Origin: CAZKYP01 sp964556885
Lineage (GTDB): Bacteria > Planctomycetota > Phycisphaerae > Sedimentisphaerales > Anaerobacaceae
Direction of reading: 5' to 3'
DNA: 53,555 nucleotides
NCBI GenBank assembly: GCA_964556885.1
Contig: CAZKYP010000003.1
Location: forward strand, 1 to 53,555
The notes under the pieces were generated by a model. It did not search any database. It saw nothing but the letters and a program-made list of their open reading frames with translations, and was not told the origin of the DNA. The position numbers and the translations under genes are program-made. Shown piece by piece: positions 50,628 to 53,555 of the stretch; position 1 is the stretch's first letter; each line of letters opens with the position of its first letter.

Positions 50628-51314
50628 TTAAAATTTTCTGACCAAACCTAAGACAACGGCCTCTATTCGGCAGTTTTCCGAATAAATCGGCTGAAAGTTA
50701 TCGTTGGCAGGTTGCAAACGGGCACGGCTCTTTTCCCTGTAGAATCTCTTGAGTGTTGCGTTTTCATTATCCACAACAGCTATGACCAACTGTCCGTCAT
50801 CGGCGATGTTTTTGCGGCGACAAATTACATAATCGCCCTCATGAATATCCTCGCCTGTCATGCTGTCACCCTGGACCTCAAGCGCAAATATATCGTCACT
50901 GTTTCCAAAACAGGAATTCAATGATAAAGACTCAGTATTCTCCACCGCCTCCAAAGGTAGCCCCGCAGCCACCCTGCCCGCTAAAGGGATTCCTGGTGTG
51001 GCAGCCTCAATCGCAGCTTGGGGATGGTTTGTAATACAATCAGGACTATCATCTGCAAGGCCGCTAAGCAGTCTTTGCGCTCGCAAACTGACCTTCAAAG
51101 AGCGAGCCTTGTTCGCAGAACCCGAAAGCAGGCCTTTTTTTCGCAGCTCGTCGATATGTTCGTATACGGTGCTTCGGCTGATGTTCAATTCCGACGCCAT
51201 CTCCGCCAATGTCGGGGAATAGCATCGGCTCTGCTGATAACCGGCCACCATCTTCAGCAACTGCAACTGCCGCGGAGTAAGCTTCACCGCCGGTCCTGCC
51301 GTTTTGTATCGCAT
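50628..51314 (-). CDS. lexA: LexA repressor
   Basis: SOS repressor that binds operator DNA until RecA filaments trigger self-cleavage. The N-terminal winged helix has LTPRQLQLLKMV and SPTLAEMASELNISRSTVYEHI. The cleavage site is Ala117-Gly118 in RVAAGLP, where most LexA have AAGxP. The catalytic dyad is Ser151 in GDSMTGEDIHEGD and Lys189 in NATLKRFYRE. At 228 residues it is slightly longer than usual, with an extended linker. GGAGG lies 8 bases before the ATG. The SOS box of this lineage is not known to me, so no operator is called. Confidence 0.94.
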   Translation of the reverse strand: MRYKTAGPAVKLTPRQLQLLKMVAGYQQSRCYSPTLAEMASELNISRSTVYEHIDELRKKGLLSGSANKARSLKVSLRAQRLLSGLADDSPDCITNHPQAAIEAATPGIPLAGRVAAGLPLEAVENTESLSLNSCFGNSDDIFALEVQGDSMTGEDIHEGDYVICRRKNIADDGQLVIAVVDNENATLKRFYREKSRARLQPANDNFQPIYSENCRIEAVVLGLVRKF

Positions 51315-51564
51315 TTGGCATTTCCTCCATGTGGTGCATTTTTAATTCGCTGGAAAAACAGATCTTCCTTAATCTAATGCCGGCATCAACACGCCTTAGA
51401 CCAACAATAATAACCACAGCCTCAATCACTATGGCCAGGATTTTTACAATAACATTCGCTGATTCTGATAAAACCGACGGTTCCGGCTGCCAGGAGGCAA
51501 CAAAATCACCTCCGGGCCCGAACCTGCATAGCGGCTCAATTTGTCTATTTCTAATATCACTCAT
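51064..51564 (-). CDS. Doubtful frame upstream of and overlapping lexA
   Basis: A 166-codon frame begins with ATG after GGGAAG (7-base spacing) upstream of lexA, has a hydrophobic stretch VIVKILAIVIEAVVIIVGL, and then continues 251 bases into lexA in another frame. Such a long overlap is unlikely. The first half might be a small real gene broken by a frameshift, or a chance frame. Low confidence. Confidence 0.22.
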   Translation of the reverse strand: MSDIRNRQIEPLCRFGPGGDFVASWQPEPSVLSESANVIVKILAIVIEAVVIIVGLRRVDAGIRLRKICFSSELKMHHMEEMPNAIQNGRTGGEAYSAAVAVAEDGGRLSAEPMLFPDIGGDGVGIEHQPKHRIRTYRRAAKKRPAFGFCEQGSLFEGQFASAKTA

Positions 51565-51903
51565 TTTCTGCTTCCCAATATTTCAATTTCTGCTACTGGT
51601 CCTATCGACAAAGCAGGCAAATTTACCCAAACAAAAACCGAACAAATTCCCACTGAATACAAAATATTTTTGGCCGCTGTTTTTTCGGCTTTGAGAGTTC
51701 CGATTATATAGGACCGGCTCAATTCCAACATCTGTGGATAACCATGAAAATTTTAATTGTCCACCCCGATCTCAATAAACCGAACACAAAAAGCTGATTT
51801 TGAATAGTAAATATAATAAGGATAGAGATTGCCGGTTCTTTTGGTTATTATTATCCTTTGAAAGGCATCGAGGTAACAGACTGTATCGATGGAGATCAGG
51901 CTT
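51315..51903. other. 589-bp gap between lexA and ptsP
   Basis: Divergent control region of lexA and ptsP. Apart from the doubtful minus-strand frame beside lexA, it shows no gene. A perfect TATAAT lies at 51812 on the plus strand but with no properly spaced -35. Confidence 0.5.
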
Positions 51904-53555
51904 ATGAATGACAAACAACTGCTATACGACATAACAGACCTTAACAAGCTCTTCAGAGACAGTCCGAGCATTGAGAGCCTCCTTAATAAAACGGTCGAAA
52001 TGGTCGCTTCTCATACCCAATCGGACGTCTGCTCGGTCTATTTGTACAATAACGAGAGCCGCGAGCTTGTTCTGAGCGCGACAAGAGGCCTTAATCCTGA
52101 ATCCGTCGGAAAAGTAAGGCTGAGGTTCGGGCAGGGTCTGACCGGCCTGGCACTAAAAGAACTCAGGCCGATATGCGAAAAGGACGCCAGCCAGAATTCG
52201 AATTATAAATTCTTTCCCGGCATATTCGAGGAAAAATACGACTGCTTCCTCGCCGTTCCTATTGCACGAGGCATCTCGAAAATCGGCGTATTAGTGGTAC
52301 AGCGCCAAAAGGGACAATCTTTCAATCAATCCGATATTACCGCTCTGGAAGCTGCTGCATCGCAGCTCGCCAACATCATCGAAAACGCCCGTTTCCTCAT
52401 GGCGATGCACCAGCCGCACGAGCAAATCACCAAGACCGCCCTGCCGGAAAAAGTTCCGTTCGTAAAAGCAAAAGTAGCCTCCGAAGGATTTGCGTTCGGT
52501 CCGGCAAAGGTCACCGACAAAAAGAAAAACCTGACCACATTGATAAACAGGCAGTTCGACGACAAATATACCATCGATGATTTCCATCGGGCGATGGAAA
52601 AGACCGCCGACCAGCTCGAACAGTTGCAGGAGCGGGTCGGCGAGAAACTCTCGGACGCCGCATCGCTTATCTTTACAGCTCACCTTGTCATATTGAAGGA
52701 CAAGCACTTTGTCGGAGATATGACGCGGCTGATAGAAAGCGGCGCAAATCCGCCTCTCGCAATTATTCAGGTGGCCAAAGAATACATCGAGAACTTCGCC
52801 ACCAGCGACAATGCGTACATGCAGGAAAAAACGCAGGATATCGAAGACCTCGTCGTGCGGCTGATGAACAACCTGCTCAGCGAGACCGAGGAAATCGAAA
52901 AATACAAAGGCAAGGTCATAATAACCAGGGAGCTGTTCCCGTCCGATCTGCTGATACTCACCTCAGAGCAGGTCGGCGGCATCGTCCTCGTCGGCGGTAC
53001 TGTGACATCACACCTGTCCATCCTGGCCAGGTCGCTCGGTATACCTATGGTCGTCAGCGACGATTACGAGCTTCTCAATATTCCCGACAATACGCCCATT
53101 CTTATCGATGCCGAAATCGGTAATGTTTTCATAGATCCCTCAGATGAGGTATTTGAACAGTATGAAACACAGCAAAAGGCCCGGCTCACGCTTGCCGAAC
53201 AAGGCCGATCGATAAAACCGGTCACAACAACACGGGACGGCACGCAGATCCATCTCTTCGCCAATATAAACCTGCTGGCCGATTTGAAGGTCGCCTGCGA
53301 GATGCAGTGCGAAGGGGTGGGACTGTATCGAACTGAATTTCCGTTTATGATTCGGCGGAATTTCCCGACAGAGACCGAGCAATATCTGATTTATCGCAAG
53401 CTCGTCCAGATGATGTCCTTCGACCCGGCTCAGGACGGGCCGGGCAAACCCGTGACGTTTCGAACGCTCGATATGGGCGGCGATAAAATCCTGTCCTACT
53501 ATCACGATGCAAGGGAGCAGAATCCGGCCCTCGGCCTGCGCTCGATTCGCTTTTC
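51904..53555 (+). CDS. ptsP: PtsP-type phosphoenolpyruvate-protein phosphotransferase with GAF domain, partial
   Basis: EI-Ntr, first enzyme of the nitrogen PTS: it takes phosphate from PEP onto a histidine and passes it to NPr/HPr. Residues 1-165 are a GAF sensor domain (SDVCSVYLYN, GQGLTGLALKE). From about 185 comes the PEP-utilising N-terminal domain, then the phospho-histidine His370 in GGTVTSHLSILARSLGIP, and the beginning of the PEP-binding barrel (GLYRTEFPFM, TFRTLDMGGDK). The window ends after 550 codons, so about 200 residues are missing. GGAG lies about 10 bases before the ATG. It is the likely phosphate donor for the two EIIA proteins near the antiporters. No sugar permease is visible. 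Confidence 0.9.
   Translation, partial: MNDKQLLYDITDLNKLFRDSPSIESLLNKTVEMVASHTQSDVCSVYLYNNESRELVLSATRGLNPESVGKVRLRFGQGLTGLALKELRPICEKDASQNSNYKFFPGIFEEKYDCFLAVPIARGISKIGVLVVQRQKGQSFNQSDITALEAAASQLANIIENARFLMAMHQPHEQITKTALPEKVPFVKAKVASEGFAFGPAKVTDKKKNLTTLINRQFDDKYTIDDFHRAMEKTADQLEQLQERVGEKLSDAASLIFTAHLVILKDKHFVGDMTRLIESGANPPLAIIQVAKEYIENFATSDNAYMQEKTQDIEDLVVRLMNNLLSETEEIEKYKGKVIITRELFPSDLLILTSEQVGGIVLVGGTVTSHLSILARSLGIPMVVSDDYELLNIPDNTPILIDAEIGNVFIDPSDEVFEQYETQQKARLTLAEQGRSIKPVTTTRDGTQIHLFANINLLADLKVACEMQCEGVGLYRTEFPFMIRRNFPTETEQYLIYRKLVQMMSFDPAQDGPGKPVTFRTLDMGGDKILSYYHDAREQNPALGLRSIRF

Noticed and set aside
51329..51694. A 121-codon plus-strand frame between lexA and ptsP
   Set aside because: No ribosome site or similarity, and its start lies inside the lexA leader.

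Overview
The window looks like part of a chromosome from a Planctomycetota bacterium, most likely of the class Phycisphaerae (Sedimentisphaerales-like). This is inferred from gene content and was not tested. The clues are secreted DUF1080 and PQQ-propeller proteins, a Tat-exported enolase-superfamily enzyme, a large LamG protein with dockerin-like EF-hand repeats, GH51/GH43 arabinan enzymes, compact ECF sigma cassettes and a bacterial histone-fold protein. I saw no tRNA, rRNA, CRISPR array, insertion sequence or prophage gene, so this is ordinary chromosome rather than an island. The last gene (ptsP) runs off the right edge.

Layout. 0-6.5 kb: peptide uptake and breakdown (OPT transporter, M2-like lipoprotein peptidase, POT transporter) and a DUF1848 protein coupled to the POT gene. 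6.5-10.4 kb: replication genes holA and gyrA, with a 7-bp tandem repeat between them. 10.6-13.1 kb: two exported carbohydrate-related proteins, one an unusual DUF4432-thioredoxin fusion. 13.4-20.2 kb: the most coherent unusual block, in which three cation:proton antiporters alternate with two PTS EIIA proteins; it ends in an orphan rnpA. 20.2-23.0 kb: arabinan utilisation (GH51, GH43). 23.1-28.1 kb: alpha-glucan metabolism (debranching enzyme, GH57, GT4). 28.6-29.8 kb: a histone-fold gene divergent from a DUF2007-like protein with an acidic tail and a basic partner. 29.9-38.8 kb: large secreted proteins (subtilase plus beta-helix; LamG/dockerin-like), a ferritin-like protein, an enolase-superfamily enzyme and a PQQ propeller. 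39-43.5 kb: assorted small enzymes. 43.5-46.6 kb: an overlapping ECF sigma / one-TM / Spy-like operon beside an Arg-Gly-rich exported protein. 46.6-51.3 kb: small membrane proteins, a second PQQ propeller, a NodIJ-type ABC exporter and lexA. 51.9 kb to the end: ptsP (GAF-EI).

How the parts may work together. PtsP (EI-Ntr) is the expected phosphate source for EIIA-type proteins, so its presence in the same window as two EIIA genes alternating with antiporters suggests phosphorelay control of cation/proton exchange. NPr/HPr is not in the window. A second theme is DNA packaging: a histone-fold protein, a divergent acidic-tailed protein, and a GyrA with an H1-like Lys/Thr/Pro tail. Both are hypotheses. 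Most enzyme assignments rest on visible catalytic motifs. Start codons were moved downstream of the longest open frame where a Shine-Dalgarno, a signal peptide or an ATGA overlap supported it.
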